Below, piece by piece: positions 1 to 10,958 of a stretch of DNA of 64,000 nucleotides (position 1 is its first letter; each line of letters opens with the position of its first letter). Source of the stretch: Candidatus Onthovicinus excrementipullorum (GTDB lineage Bacteria > Bacillota > Clostridia > Oscillospirales > Acutalibacteraceae); the NCBI GenBank assembly GCA_018712345.1, contig DVHG01000020.1, positions 41,121-105,120 on the forward strand, read 5' to 3'. The notes below the pieces were generated by a model. It was not told where the DNA came from and searched no databases. It was given only the letters and a program-made list of their open reading frames with translations. The position numbers and the translations under genes were made by a program.

Positions 1-851
1 GCTAGGCTGACAGAGAGCATGAAGCTGTCAAAGATGGGCGTCTTCTGCAGAATTCCCATCACAAAAATGACTGCACAGATCAGTAGCGCCCCGATGCCGA
101 GGATCCGCCCAGTCCGGGCGAGGCGGAGCTGGAGCGGAGTCTGAGGGGTTTCCTGCTCGCTGATCATTCCGGCGATCCTGCCCACGCTCGTATCCATACC
201 CGTACCCGTTACAATGGCGCGGCCGTGTCCGGCGGTGACTGTGCTCATGGCGAAGACCATGTTTTTCTGATCGCCTGCGGCCGTATTCGGGCGCAGCACT
301 GCGGCGGCGTCCTTGGAAACGGGGACGGATTCCCCCGTCAGCTTGGATTCCTCCGCCTTGAGTGCGGTGGAGTCCACCAGCCGTGCGTCAGCGGGGACAA
401 GGTCGCCGGCCTCCAGGAGCAACACATCCCCGGGGACGATATCTTCCGTATTGACGGTGACAGTACGCCCCTCCCGAATGATCCGGGCATGGGGAGCAGA
501 CATTTTTTTGAGCGCCTCAATCGCGTGTTCCGCACGGTTTTCCTGAATTACACCGATCGCCGCATTGAGAATGACGATGACCAGGATGATTATGGGTTCT
601 ATGTAATCGCCCTCTCCACTGTAAATGGCCGTGGCGAAGGAGATCACAGCCGCGATGAGCAGGATGATGACCATAAAGTTGGCGAACTGCTCCAAAAATT
701 TGCGGATCAGGCTCTTTTTTTTTCCCGCCTCCAGTCTGTTTTTTCCGTATTGCCGGAGCCTTTTCTCCGCCTCAATTGCGGAGAGCCCGGCGGAGGGGTC
801 GGTCTTTAGTTCTTCCGCCGCCCGATTCGGCGGTACAGCGTGCCACTGCAT
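1..851 (-). CDS. P-type cation-transporting ATPase, N-terminal part (runs off window)
   Basis: Read on the minus strand from an ATG at 851, preceded by GGAGG a few bases upstream, the frame is open for about 283 codons to the window edge. The protein begins MQWHAVPPNRAAEELKTD, carries two membrane segments at roughly residues 58-105, and then the actuator domain with the TGES loop (LTGESVPVSK) near residue 170. This matches type II (Ca2+/Mn2+-like) P-type ATPases, which export divalent cations at the cytoplasmic membrane. The phosphorylation motif DKTGT lies beyond the window, so ion specificity cannot be judged. It is a paralogue of the complete ATPase at 22592. It diverges from the ABC exporter genes to its right. 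Confidence 0.9.
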   Translation of the reverse strand, partial: MQWHAVPPNRAAEELKTDPSAGLSAIEAEKRLRQYGKNRLEAGKKKSLIRKFLEQFANFMVIILLIAAVISFATAIYSGEGDYIEPIIILVIVILNAAIGVIQENRAEHAIEALKKMSAPHARIIREGRTVTVNTEDIVPGDVLLLEAGDLVPADARLVDSTALKAEESKLTGESVPVSKDAAAVLRPNTAAGDQKNMVFAMSTVTAGHGRAIVTGTGMDTSVGRIAGMISEQETPQTPLQLRLARTGRILGIGALLICAVIFVMGILQKTPIFDSFMLSVSL

Positions 852-931
852 TTTTACACCTCCATTTATTAAACGGCATGGGCCGCTGTGTAAATATATT
901 CGATTTTCCTCCACATAATTCTTATAAATCG

Positions 932-960
932 TTGAAGAATTGCGAGTTTTGCGGTATAAT
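932..960 (+). promoter_or_regulatory. Sigma-A promoter of the ABC exporter operon
   Basis: TTGAAG (932-937), a 17-base spacer and TATAAT (955-960). Transcription would start near 967, which rules out the upstream in-frame ATG at 940 as the start of the ABC gene. Confidence 0.8.
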
Positions 961-1014
961 TCTCTTATGTGGATTTTTATCCGCTGCAAAAGGAGAAAGG
1001 GGGCTTGCGGAAGA

Positions 1015-2772
1015 GTGAAGGTGCTTCATTTTCTGAAACCGTATGTCGGTCATACGGTGGCTGCGGTGATTCTGGTGCTGGTCAACTCCGTGACCCAGCT
1101 AATCCTGCCGACCCTCATGGCGGAGATGATCAATAACGGGATCGCCAAGGGCGACCTGAACTATATTTACAAAATCGGCGCGTGGATGCTCATTGTGTCC
1201 GGAATCGTCGTGGTGACGGCTATTGCACTCAGTTATTGCTCCAGCATGGCGTCCGCGGGATTTGGAACGGAAGCGCGCAGGCAGGTGTTCCGCAAAACGG
1301 AGAGCTTTTCTCTGAGTGACGTGGATAAGATTGGGACGGCTTCGCTCATTACACGGACCACCAACGATATCCGGCAGATTCAGGACCTCCTTTTGATGGG
1401 GATCCGGGTTATCATCAGCGCCCCCTTTATGCTGATCGGCGGAGCTGTGATGGCATTTGTGATGAATAAGACGCTCTCCATTGTCATTTTTATCCTGATT
1501 CCAATTATCGGTGCCATTGCCTTTTTAGCCTCCCGCTTTGTGATGCCGCTGTTTGACCGCCAACAGAAAAAAATCGACAGGCTCAATGCCGTCGTCCGCG
1601 AGAAGATCTCCGGTATCCGCGTGATCCGCGCCTTTAACAGGAGCGATTATGAGGACGCCCGGTTTGAACAGAGCAACGAAGAGCTCGCAAGCATCGCCAA
1701 AAAGATCAACCGTCTCTTTGCCGTCCTGGTGCCGGTGCTGATGATCGTGCTCTACTTCACGATCGTGGTGCTCGTATTTATCGGGGCCAAGCAGGTGGAG
1801 TGGATGGACCTTGCCACACAGGCCTCTGAGATTGCGCAGACGGTGGGCAATCTGCAGGCGTTTATCCTCTATGTCATTATGATCATTGGTGCCGTGAGCA
1901 TGGCGGCGGGATTGCTCGTTATGCTTCCACGGGCCAAGGTCAGCGCCCGCCGGATTATGGAAGTCATGAATATGGAAAATGATATCCGCCCGCCCGCTGA
2001 ACCCAAAAAGCCGGATGGCAGTGTTAAGGGTGTGGTGGAGTTCCGGCACGTGTCCTTCCGCTACCCCGGGGAGCAGCAGGATGTGCTGCACGATATCAGC
2101 TTCCGTACTGAGCCCGGAACGGTGACCGCGATCATCGGTTCTACCGGGAGCGGCAAGTCCTCCGTCATCAATCTGATTCCACGATTTTATGATGTGAGCG
2201 CAGGGAGCATCAGCGTCGACGGTGTGGATGTGCGCGATATGGAGGCGTCTGACCTTCACGCTCGGCTCGGACTGATTCCGCAGCAGGCGTTTCTGTTCAG
2301 CGGGACCATAGCGGATAATCTTCGCTATGGCAAAGAGGACGCCACACCGGAGGAGATGTGGGAGGCACTTGACACGGCCTGCGCGGCGGAATTTGTCCGT
2401 GACCGTGACCGGGGGCTTGAGGAACGGGTCTCCCAAAATGCAAATAACCTCTCCGGCGGGCAGAAGCAGCGCCTGGCCATTGCGCGGGCGCTCATCAAGA
2501 AAGCGGAAATCTATATTTTTGATGACAGCTTTTCCGCACTCGATTTTAAAACAGATGCCGCCGTGCGCGCGAATATCCGCCGCCGGCTGTCCGACTGCGC
2601 AATGCTGATCGTGGCCCAGCGCGTGGGGACGATCCTCACCGCGGACCGGATTTTGGTGCTCGACGGCGGACGGGTTGTCGGAGACGGAAAACACGAGGAG
2701 CTGATGAAGACCTGCGCGGCGTACCGTGAAATTGCGCTCTCCCAGCTCTCGAGAGAGGAGGCGGGTGCATGA
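1015..2772 (+). CDS. ABC exporter half-transporter, degenerate-site subunit
   Basis: An ABC-type exporter of about 585 residues with an N-terminal six-helix membrane domain and a C-terminal ATPase domain. Walker A is GSTGSGKSS (about residue 375) and the signature is LSGGQ. Walker B reads IFDDSFSALD, with Asp where the catalytic Glu is expected, and the switch loop reads VAQRVGT, with Gln for His. These two changes mark the non-hydrolysing subunit of heterodimeric exporters such as TM287/288 or BmrCD. The GTG at 1015 is chosen because an earlier in-frame ATG lies inside the promoter; ATG 967 is a weaker alternative. The stop overlaps the next ATG (ATGA), so the two subunits are translationally coupled. 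The substrate is unknown; drug or lipid export is typical of the family. Confidence 0.92.
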   Translation: MKVLHFLKPYVGHTVAAVILVLVNSVTQLILPTLMAEMINNGIAKGDLNYIYKIGAWMLIVSGIVVVTAIALSYCSSMASAGFGTEARRQVFRKTESFSLSDVDKIGTASLITRTTNDIRQIQDLLLMGIRVIISAPFMLIGGAVMAFVMNKTLSIVIFILIPIIGAIAFLASRFVMPLFDRQQKKIDRLNAVVREKISGIRVIRAFNRSDYEDARFEQSNEELASIAKKINRLFAVLVPVLMIVLYFTIVVLVFIGAKQVEWMDLATQASEIAQTVGNLQAFILYVIMIIGAVSMAAGLLVMLPRAKVSARRIMEVMNMENDIRPPAEPKKPDGSVKGVVEFRHVSFRYPGEQQDVLHDISFRTEPGTVTAIIGSTGSGKSSVINLIPRFYDVSAGSISVDGVDVRDMEASDLHARLGLIPQQAFLFSGTIADNLRYGKEDATPEEMWEALDTACAAEFVRDRDRGLEERVSQNANNLSGGQKQRLAIARALIKKAEIYIFDDSFSALDFKTDAAVRANIRRRLSDCAMLIVAQRVGTILTADRILVLDGGRVVGDGKHEELMKTCAAYREIALSQLSREEAGA

Positions 2773-4643
2773 GCAGGAAAAGCAAATACCACTCCTCCCG
2801 TGAGGTACTCTCCGAGCGTAGGCGGATTGAACCGGCGCCGGAGCCAAAGCTGGACAGGCCCTCCGACACGCGCGGGACAATCCGTAGGATAGGGGCGATT
2901 CTGTTTTCCCATCCCGCGGCAATGATTATAGTGATCATCAGCTGCGTAGCGTCCGCGTTGCTTTCCGTGCTCGGCCCGATGTACCTGGGAGATATCATCG
3001 ACGCAATTCAGGTTCAGGTGGAGATTAAGCTCGCCGATGGTGCGATGGACTTCGGCCAGGTGCTGAAGATCCTGATGACAGTTTTCCTTGTATATGCGGC
3101 TAGTTCTGTGATGATGTTCATCCAGAACTATTTGATGGCGGGGATGTCTCAGGATATTGCCCGCGATCTGCGCGGGAAGATTAACCGGAAACTCTCCAGA
3201 CTGCCGCTGCGCTTTTTTGATTCCAACAGCAAGGGAGATATCCTCAGCCGCCTCACCAATGATATGGACAGCATCAGCGTCACGCTCCAGAATAATCTGG
3301 TTCAGCTTCTGACGGCGGTCTCCACGCTGGTGGGCGTGTTTGTGATGATGATGATCGTCAGCCCGCTGATGGGGGCCATTACTCTTGCGACGATTCCTCC
3401 CTGCGTTTTTGTCACATTTGTGATCGCCCGCCGCTCGGAGCGCTATTTCCGCCGGCAGTGGAATGTCCTGGGTGAGCTCAACGGTCATATTGAGGAGATG
3501 TACACCGGGCACAAGGTGATCAAGGCATTTGATCGGGAACACGCAGCGATTGAGGAGTTTGATGAGATCAATACCGAGCTCTTCCGCGTGAGCCGGCTGG
3601 CGCAGTTCCTCTCCGGGAATATTGGCCCGTTGATGACTTTTATCAATAATCTCGGTTATTCGGTTATCTGCATCGTCGGCGGCCTGATGTTCCTCCAGGG
3701 ATCAATGACGCTCGGTGTTATCACTAGCTTTATCGCCTATTCCAAGATGTTTACCCAGCCGATTTCAAATATCGGGAACCTGATGAACAATCTACAGGCC
3801 TCAATAGCGGCAGCGGAGCGGGTGTTCCACGTGCTTGACGAGGAAGACGCTCCGCCGGATTCCAAGGAAAACAGGATTGTCAAACAGCGTGGGAACGGCC
3901 GAGTCTGCTTTGAACATGTGGATTTTGGGTATAAAAAAGACCGCACCATCATCCATGACCTGAATCTGACGGTGGAGCCGGGCAATCTGGTGGCGATCGT
4001 CGGCCCGACGGGGGCCGGTAAGACGACGCTCGTGAATCTGCTCATGCGCTTTTACGATGTGGACCAGGGCAGGATCACGATCGACGGCGTAGATATCCGT
4101 ACCGTTCCGCGGGAAAACCTGCGCTCGGTCTTTGGCATGGTCCTGCAGGACGCGTGGCTCTTTGAGGGCACGGTGCGGGAGAATATCGCATACGGCCGCT
4201 TTGACGCGACGGAGGAGGAGATCCTCCGTGCCGCCCATGTCGCCCGTGTGGATGAGATTGTGGATATGCTGCCCAATGGTTACGATACACTCATTGAGGA
4301 AAACGGCGCCAATCTCTCCCAAGGGGAGCGCCAGCTGATCACCATCGCGCGTGCGGTCCTGTCCGATCCGGAAATTCTCATCCTGGATGAGGCTACCAGC
4401 TCCGTGGATACGCGCACAGAGCTCCTGATTCAGGAGTCCATGCAGGAGCTGATGCATTCGCGTACCAGCTTTGTCATCGCCCACCGGCTCTCAACTATTC
4501 GAGAGGCGGATGCCATTCTCGTGATGCGCCATGGGAAAATTGTTGAGAGCGGCAGCCATGAGGAACTGCTTGAAAAGGGCGGGACCTATGCACAGCTCTA
4601 TAACAGCCAGTTTGGCGACTGCGATATTGATGAGGATTTTTGA
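2769..4643 (+). CDS. ABC exporter half-transporter, catalytic subunit
   Basis: 624 residues, the partner of the preceding gene. A 50-residue polar N-terminal extension precedes six membrane helices and an ATPase domain. Walker A is GPTGAGKTT (about residue 411), Walker B is LILDEATSSVD with the catalytic Glu near residue 540, and the switch loop is IAHRLST. The signature is LSQGE instead of LSGGQ, the usual counterpart of a degenerate partner, so one of the two composite ATP sites should be impaired. A strong hairpin terminator follows directly. Confidence 0.93.
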   Translation: MSRKSKYHSSREVLSERRRIEPAPEPKLDRPSDTRGTIRRIGAILFSHPAAMIIVIISCVASALLSVLGPMYLGDIIDAIQVQVEIKLADGAMDFGQVLKILMTVFLVYAASSVMMFIQNYLMAGMSQDIARDLRGKINRKLSRLPLRFFDSNSKGDILSRLTNDMDSISVTLQNNLVQLLTAVSTLVGVFVMMMIVSPLMGAITLATIPPCVFVTFVIARRSERYFRRQWNVLGELNGHIEEMYTGHKVIKAFDREHAAIEEFDEINTELFRVSRLAQFLSGNIGPLMTFINNLGYSVICIVGGLMFLQGSMTLGVITSFIAYSKMFTQPISNIGNLMNNLQASIAAAERVFHVLDEEDAPPDSKENRIVKQRGNGRVCFEHVDFGYKKDRTIIHDLNLTVEPGNLVAIVGPTGAGKTTLVNLLMRFYDVDQGRITIDGVDIRTVPRENLRSVFGMVLQDAWLFEGTVRENIAYGRFDATEEEILRAAHVARVDEIVDMLPNGYDTLIEENGANLSQGERQLITIARAVLSDPEILILDEATSSVDTRTELLIQESMQELMHSRTSFVIAHRLSTIREADAILVMRHGKIVESGSHEELLEKGGTYAQLYNSQFGDCDIDEDF

Positions 4644-4653
4644 TTAAACCCGA

Positions 4654-4689
4654 AAAAACAGCGGAGGGATAATTCCCTCCGCTGTTTTT
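4654..4689. terminator. Bidirectional terminator between ABC operon and AbrB-like gene
   Basis: A perfect 16-bp inverted repeat (AAAAACAGCGGAGGGA) around a TAAT loop. A-rich and T-rich flanks allow it to work for both convergent genes. Confidence 0.9.
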
Positions 4690-4693
4690 GCTG

Positions 4694-4951
4694 TCAGTCG
4701 CCGTTTGATTGCAGATCTTTGAGCTCCTGTACGCACTTGCTGCAGATGCGGTGGCCCTTATAGTGGATCAGGCCCTCGTCTCCGCCGCAAAACATGCAGG
4801 CCGGTGTGTATTTTTTCAGGATAATGGCGTCCCCCTCTACAGAGATTTCAACGGAGTCCACGTCATCCTTGAGATCAAATGTATTACGGATGCTCTTGGG
4901 CAGTACAATTCGCCCGGCAGTGTCGATTTTTCGGATGCTTCCGGTTCCCAT
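4694..4951 (-). CDS. AbrB/SpoVT-type transcription regulator with C-terminal Cys4 motif
   Basis: 85 residues from the ATG at 4951, which has GGAGG five bases upstream; an ATG at 4975 lacks this. Residues 1-50 are a SpoVT/AbrB swapped-hairpin DNA-binding domain (TGSIRKIDTAGRIVLPKSIR). The C-terminus carries CMFC and CSKC, a probable zinc-binding knuckle. AbrB-family proteins are transition-state regulators that bind promoters as multimers. Convergent with the ABC operon and divergent from citrate synthase, whose promoter region it shares. Targets cannot be read from sequence. Confidence 0.88.
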   Translation of the reverse strand: MGTGSIRKIDTAGRIVLPKSIRNTFDLKDDVDSVEISVEGDAIILKKYTPACMFCGGDEGLIHYKGHRICSKCVQELKDLQSNGD

Positions 4952-5224
4952 CTTGCACCTCCTGTCTTTTATCATATTCGGCGGGAGAATATTTCTCCCA
5001 TATTCTTACATTTCTTAATATACCTTTTTTTGACAGAAAAGTCAAGGCGATTCAGATCGAAATTTGTCGATAACTTTGGCTTTTTGGAGGAGATCGTAAA
5101 AAACAATAATTGGAAAGGGGAACACCTTTACTATGCAAAAAATGAAATTTATGTTATAATAAAATGCAAATTTGTATTTTACAGGTGTTTTGATCATAAT
5201 GGAACCAGGAAAGGAGAAGAGGAA

Positions 5225-6592
5225 ATGGCGGAACAGCTTTATTCCGGGGTCTCGGCGGAGGTTGCGGAGCTGACAGAGCGCTGCATCAATAACAGCAGGA
5301 TTGATCCGGATTTATATACACAGCTTAAGGTTTACAGGGGCCTGCGCGACCAGGACGGCCGCGGTGTCCTGACGGGGCTGACGGAAATCTCCGATGTCAC
5401 CTCCTTTGAGGAGCGCGACGGCAAACGTGTGCCCATCCCCGGCCGCCTGTGCTATCGTGGGGTAAACATTAAGGATATTGTGAAGGGATTCATTTCCGAA
5501 AACCGCTTTGGGTTTGAGGAGGTCTGTTATCTGCTGCTGATCGGCAATCTGCCCAATGAGCAGGAGCTCAGTGACTTTAAGGCGCTGCTTGCGAAAAACA
5601 GGCCGCTCCCGAATTCCTTTGTGCGGGACATTATTATGAAGGCGCCCAGCAAGGATATGATGAATACACTCGCGCGCAGTGTGCTGACGCTGTATGCGTT
5701 TGATGATAATCCGGATGATACCAGCATCCCAAATGTGATGCGCCAGAGCATCCAGCTGATCGCCCGCTTCCCGCTGCTGGCGGTGTACGGCTATCAGGCG
5801 TCCAACTACTATTACGGGGGCCAGAGCCTGTACATTCATCAGCCCAGTGCTGAACTCTCCACGGCGGAGAACATCCTCACCCTGCTGCGTCCGGACCAGA
5901 AGTATACGCACCTGGAGGCGCAGATTCTCGATCTGGCCCTTGTCCTCCATGCGGAGCACGGCGGCGGTAATAACTCCACGTTTACTACCCGTGTTGTGTC
6001 CTCCTCCGGCAGTGATACTTATTCGGCCATCGCGGCGGCTCTCGGCTCCCTTAAGGGGCCCAAGCACGGCGGCGCCAATATCAAGGTCACCCAGATGTTT
6101 GAGGATATGAAGAGCAACATCAAGGACTGGGAGGATGAAGAGGAGGTCAAGCAGTATCTGCGCGATATCCTGGATAAAAAGGTCTTTGATAAGGCTGGCC
6201 TAATCTACGGGATGGGCCATGCCGTCTACTCCATCTCCGACCCGCGCGCCGAGGTGTTCAAACGCTTTGTGGAGTCGCTCTCCGAGGAGAAGGGGATGCA
6301 TCGCGAATTTGCCCTCTACTCCAATGTGGAGCGGCTGGCTCCGCAGGTCATTGCGGAGAAACGCCATATTTATAAGGGCGTGAGCGCCAACGTCGATTTC
6401 TACAGCGGATTTGTCTACAGCATGCTCGATCTGCCGAAGGAGCTCTATACGCCGCTCTTTGCCATCGCGCGTATTGCGGGGTGGAGTGCGCACCGGATGG
6501 AAGAGCTTATCAACGCTGGAAAGATCATTCGTCCCGCCTATCAGCATGTCGGCCATTTTTCCGACTATGTCCCGCTGAAGGATCGTAAATAA
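5225..6592 (+). CDS. gltA: Citrate synthase
   Basis: 455 residues, condensing acetyl-CoA and oxaloacetate to citrate; 2-methylcitrate synthase activity cannot be excluded. The catalytic triad is visible: H245 (HAEHGGGNN), H332 (GMGHAVYS) and D391 (NVDFYSGF). The frame is open far upstream, but the ATG at 5225 has AAGGAG at 5211-5216, and a TATAAT at 5155-5160 places the promoter just ahead, so the longer form is rejected. The roughly 80-residue N-terminal extension before the core fold is seen in related clostridial enzymes. Monocistronic, with its own terminator. Confidence 0.95.
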   Translation: MAEQLYSGVSAEVAELTERCINNSRIDPDLYTQLKVYRGLRDQDGRGVLTGLTEISDVTSFEERDGKRVPIPGRLCYRGVNIKDIVKGFISENRFGFEEVCYLLLIGNLPNEQELSDFKALLAKNRPLPNSFVRDIIMKAPSKDMMNTLARSVLTLYAFDDNPDDTSIPNVMRQSIQLIARFPLLAVYGYQASNYYYGGQSLYIHQPSAELSTAENILTLLRPDQKYTHLEAQILDLALVLHAEHGGGNNSTFTTRVVSSSGSDTYSAIAAALGSLKGPKHGGANIKVTQMFEDMKSNIKDWEDEEEVKQYLRDILDKKVFDKAGLIYGMGHAVYSISDPRAEVFKRFVESLSEEKGMHREFALYSNVERLAPQVIAEKRHIYKGVSANVDFYSGFVYSMLDLPKELYTPLFAIARIAGWSAHRMEELINAGKIIRPAYQHVGHFSDYVPLKDRK

Positions 6593-6604
6593 AGTATATC
6601 TTAA

Positions 6605-6637
6605 AAAAGAGGGATGGCACCGTGCCATCCCTCTTTT
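6605..6637. terminator. Bidirectional terminator, citrate synthase / glnS
   Basis: Inverted repeat AAAAGAGGGATGGCAC / GTGCCATCCCTCTTTT between two convergent genes, with A and T tracts on either side. Confidence 0.9.
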
Positions 6638-6654
6638 CGCTTCCGCTGAAGCGG

Positions 6655-8309
<1,655 letters not shown>

Positions 8310-8313
<4 letters not shown>

Positions 8314-9977
8314 GCTCTTACCCCTTTCAGGCGTGCCAGTGTATCGTTCAGCCGGGCCAGGACGCGGTCCTCGCCGAGCAGATCCATGATTGCAAACAGG
8401 TCCGGCGTCATCAGCCGGGAGGTGACGGCCCCGCGGATCACGGAGGAGACGTCGCCCACATGGCCGCGGAACTGGTCCGGGGCGGCCTTATATTCCTTGA
8501 CGTTCTCCGCGTAGCCGAGCGGCGCGCAGATACTCTTGATTAAAGCGAACCACTCGTCCTTATCCGCGGCCGGATGATAGACGGAAATGTATTTTTCCAG
8601 GATTTCAGCCGCAGCCGCCGGTGTGATATTCTCCGGCAGTGTGACGGCGGGGATGTAAGTCTCATCAAAGAAATAGGCGGTGAATTCCCGCACCTCATTC
8701 CACTTGGCCAAATCCTTGCGCGGCTTTTTGCCGCCGCGGTCAATGGCAAAAATACTGGTGGAAAATTCCGGGGTGCGCGTGAGGAGCTTGTACAGTTGCG
8801 GATTGTACTGCTCCGCCCAGGCGGAAGCGCGTTCATAGACCTCTTGCGCCGTCATGCGGGCGATGACGTTCTTGCTTACGTCGGTCAGCTTTTTCAGGTC
8901 GAACAGCGCGCCGGAGGCACCCATCTTTTTCAGGTTGAACGGGAAGGCGCTCAGTGCGGAATCCGGATTGGCGCGCCGCCAGTCCTCAAAGTTGGAGTTG
9001 GCGAGCGTCATCAAATATTCGTTCACACTCTCCGCAGGATAGCCCTCCTCGGTATAATAGGTCACGGCCGCCTCCGGGTCCTTGCGCTTGCTCAGCTTCC
9101 GCTTGCCGCCGTCCTCCTCCTTCATGATGGGGGCGATGTGGGCGTACTTGGGTACCCTGAATCCGCACGCCTTGAACAGCGCGATGTGCAGCGGCACGCT
9201 GGCGATCCACTCATCCCCGCGCACCACGTGTGTGGTGTGCATCAGGTGGTCATCCACTGCGTGGGCAAAGTGGTAGGTCGGGATTCCGTCCGTCTTGAGC
9301 AGCACGGCGTCCTGATAGTTGGCTTCCATCTCAATTTTGCCCTTGATCATGTCATCAAAGGTGATGCGGCCGCTCTCCGTCGGCTGTGCCCTGAAGCGGA
9401 GGACATACGGCTTCCCCTTTTTGATATTCTCCTCAATCTGCTCATAGGTCAGGTCGCGGCAGCAGGCATATTCACCGTAGTATCCCTTGGTGACGCCGGC
9501 CTCCTCCTGCCGGGCGCGCAGCGCATCCAGATCCTCTGCCGTGCAGAAGCACGGATAGGCCAGCCCCTTTTTGACAAGCTCCTTGGCATAGCAGCGGTAG
9601 ATCTCGCGGCGCGCGCTTTGGCGGTAGGGGCCATAATCGCCGGATTCTGAATCCTCGCCTGTCATGCCCTCGTCAAATGTGATGCCAAAATCGTTCAGGC
9701 CGTCAATAATCCCTTTCACACCACCCGCGACCTCACGCTTTTTGTCCGTATCCTCAATCCGCAGGAAAAACACACCGTCTGTCGTCCGGGCGGTCAGACG
9801 CGCGATCATGGCAGCGAACAGCCCGCCGATATGCAGGAAGCCCGTCGGGCTGGGGGCAAAGCGTGTCACGCGGGCGCCCTCCTTCAGCTGCCGCTCCGGG
9901 TACTTTTCCTCATAATATGCCGGTGTCTTGTCCACATCGCCGAAGAGCAGCTCGGCAAGCTTTTCATACTCTGTCAA
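8310..9977 (-). CDS. gltX: Glutamyl-tRNA synthetase
   Basis: 555 residues. Class I core: [13 protein letters not shown] (HIGG at residues 49-52), LRIEDTD, and the KMSKS loop KLSKRKD near residue 294. It attaches glutamate to tRNA-Glu. A 35-residue N-terminal extension precedes the usual start of the Rossmann fold. First gene of an operon with glnS, with a four-base overlap. Whether it discriminates tRNA-Glu from tRNA-Gln cannot be told from sequence. Confidence 0.95.
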
Positions 9978-10103
9978 TGCGAATCCCTCTTTTCGCCTAA
10001 AAAATCAGTTCAATTTATATATTATCGCAGAAAATGACCGTAGATTCAAGGTTTTCTGCCGAAAAAGCGGAAAGAATATTGGATTTATATTCCGCCGATC
10101 GGT

Positions 10104-10132
10104 TTGCCTCGGCGCCTCATTTGTGATATGAT
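10104..10132 (+). promoter_or_regulatory. Promoter of the TSUP permease gene
   Basis: TTGCCT (10104-10109), 17 bases, TATGAT (10127-10132). The predicted transcript starts near 10139, too close to the ATG at 10147 to leave room for a ribosome binding site. Confidence 0.7.
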
Positions 10133-10167
10133 AGAGACGGTCTTTCATGAAAGAGAGGGGATTGTGC

Positions 10168-10947
10168 TTGGCTGCCGCTGTTTATACCGCCGTGATCTTT
10201 GTTGCAACGCTTCTTGGGGCGTTCGTGGGGCTGGGCGGTGGCGTCGTTATTAAGCCGGTGCTCGATGCGATCGGCCTTGACCCTGTGGATACGGTCTCTT
10301 TTCTCTCGAGCGTAGCGGTCTTTTCCATGTCCGTCTCCTCAACGGCGCGCCACATCGTGAAAAAGACGCCGTTTGAGACGCGCATTATTTTACTGCTCTC
10401 TGCCGGTTCCGCGGCGGGCGGACTGATCGGGGATCTGCTGTTCCGGGCGCTGCTGGAACACTTTAACGAGGGGCTGGTCAAGGGGGTTCAATCCCTGCTC
10501 CTCGGCTGTCTGCTGGCGGCAGTACTGGTGTATCTCAACGGGCGCTTCCGGCGTTTTTTCGTGCGAAATTGGGCCGGAATTATCGCCGTCGGGCTGGGGC
10601 TGGGGGCGGTCTCGTCCTTCCTCGGTGTCGGCGGTGGGCCGATCAATGTGGCGGTCCTAGTGCTGTTCTTCGGCTTTTCGATGAAGGATTCCGCCGTTTA
10701 TTCCGTGGCAGTGATTTTCTTTGCGCAGCTTGCCAAGCTAATTACAATCTATGCCAGCAACCGGTTTGAGCCCTACGACCTGAAAATACTGATCTTTATC
10801 ATTCCTGCGGCTGTGATCGGCGGCCTGATCGGCGCTCGGCTGAACCGCCTGTGTGATGAAAAGCGGATCCGGCGCGTGTTCACCGTGTGCGTGGGTGCCG
10901 TGACGCTGCTGAATTTTTACAATGCTGCCGCAGCACTGATTTTTTGA
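10168..10947 (+). CDS. TSUP (TauE/SafE) family membrane permease
   Basis: About 259 residues, almost entirely hydrophobic, with some eight helices. Two repeats each carry the family's glycine-rich loop: GAFVGLGGGVVIKPVL near the N-terminus and SSFLGVGGGPINVAVL in the second half. The family exports or imports sulfite, sulfonates or other anions. The TTG at 10168 is preferred because GAGGGG lies eight bases upstream; an ATG at 10147 sits on the predicted transcript start. A sulfatase gene follows 11 bases later. This makes sulfite or sulfate handling attractive but is inference. Confidence 0.85.
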   Translation: MAAAVYTAVIFVATLLGAFVGLGGGVVIKPVLDAIGLDPVDTVSFLSSVAVFSMSVSSTARHIVKKTPFETRIILLLSAGSAAGGLIGDLLFRALLEHFNEGLVKGVQSLLLGCLLAAVLVYLNGRFRRFFVRNWAGIIAVGLGLGAVSSFLGVGGGPINVAVLVLFFGFSMKDSAVYSVAVIFFAQLAKLITIYASNRFEPYDLKILIFIIPAAVIGGLIGARLNRLCDEKRIRRVFTVCVGAVTLLNFYNAAAALIF

Positions 10948-10958
10948 GGTGATATAAT

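Noticed and set aside
940..1014. Longer start for the first ABC subunit
   Set aside because: The ATG at 940 lies between the -35 and -10 boxes, ahead of the expected transcript start.
4709..5224. N-terminal extension of citrate synthase
   Set aside because: The open frame crosses the AbrB-like gene and its own promoter; the ATG at 5225 has a ribosome binding site.
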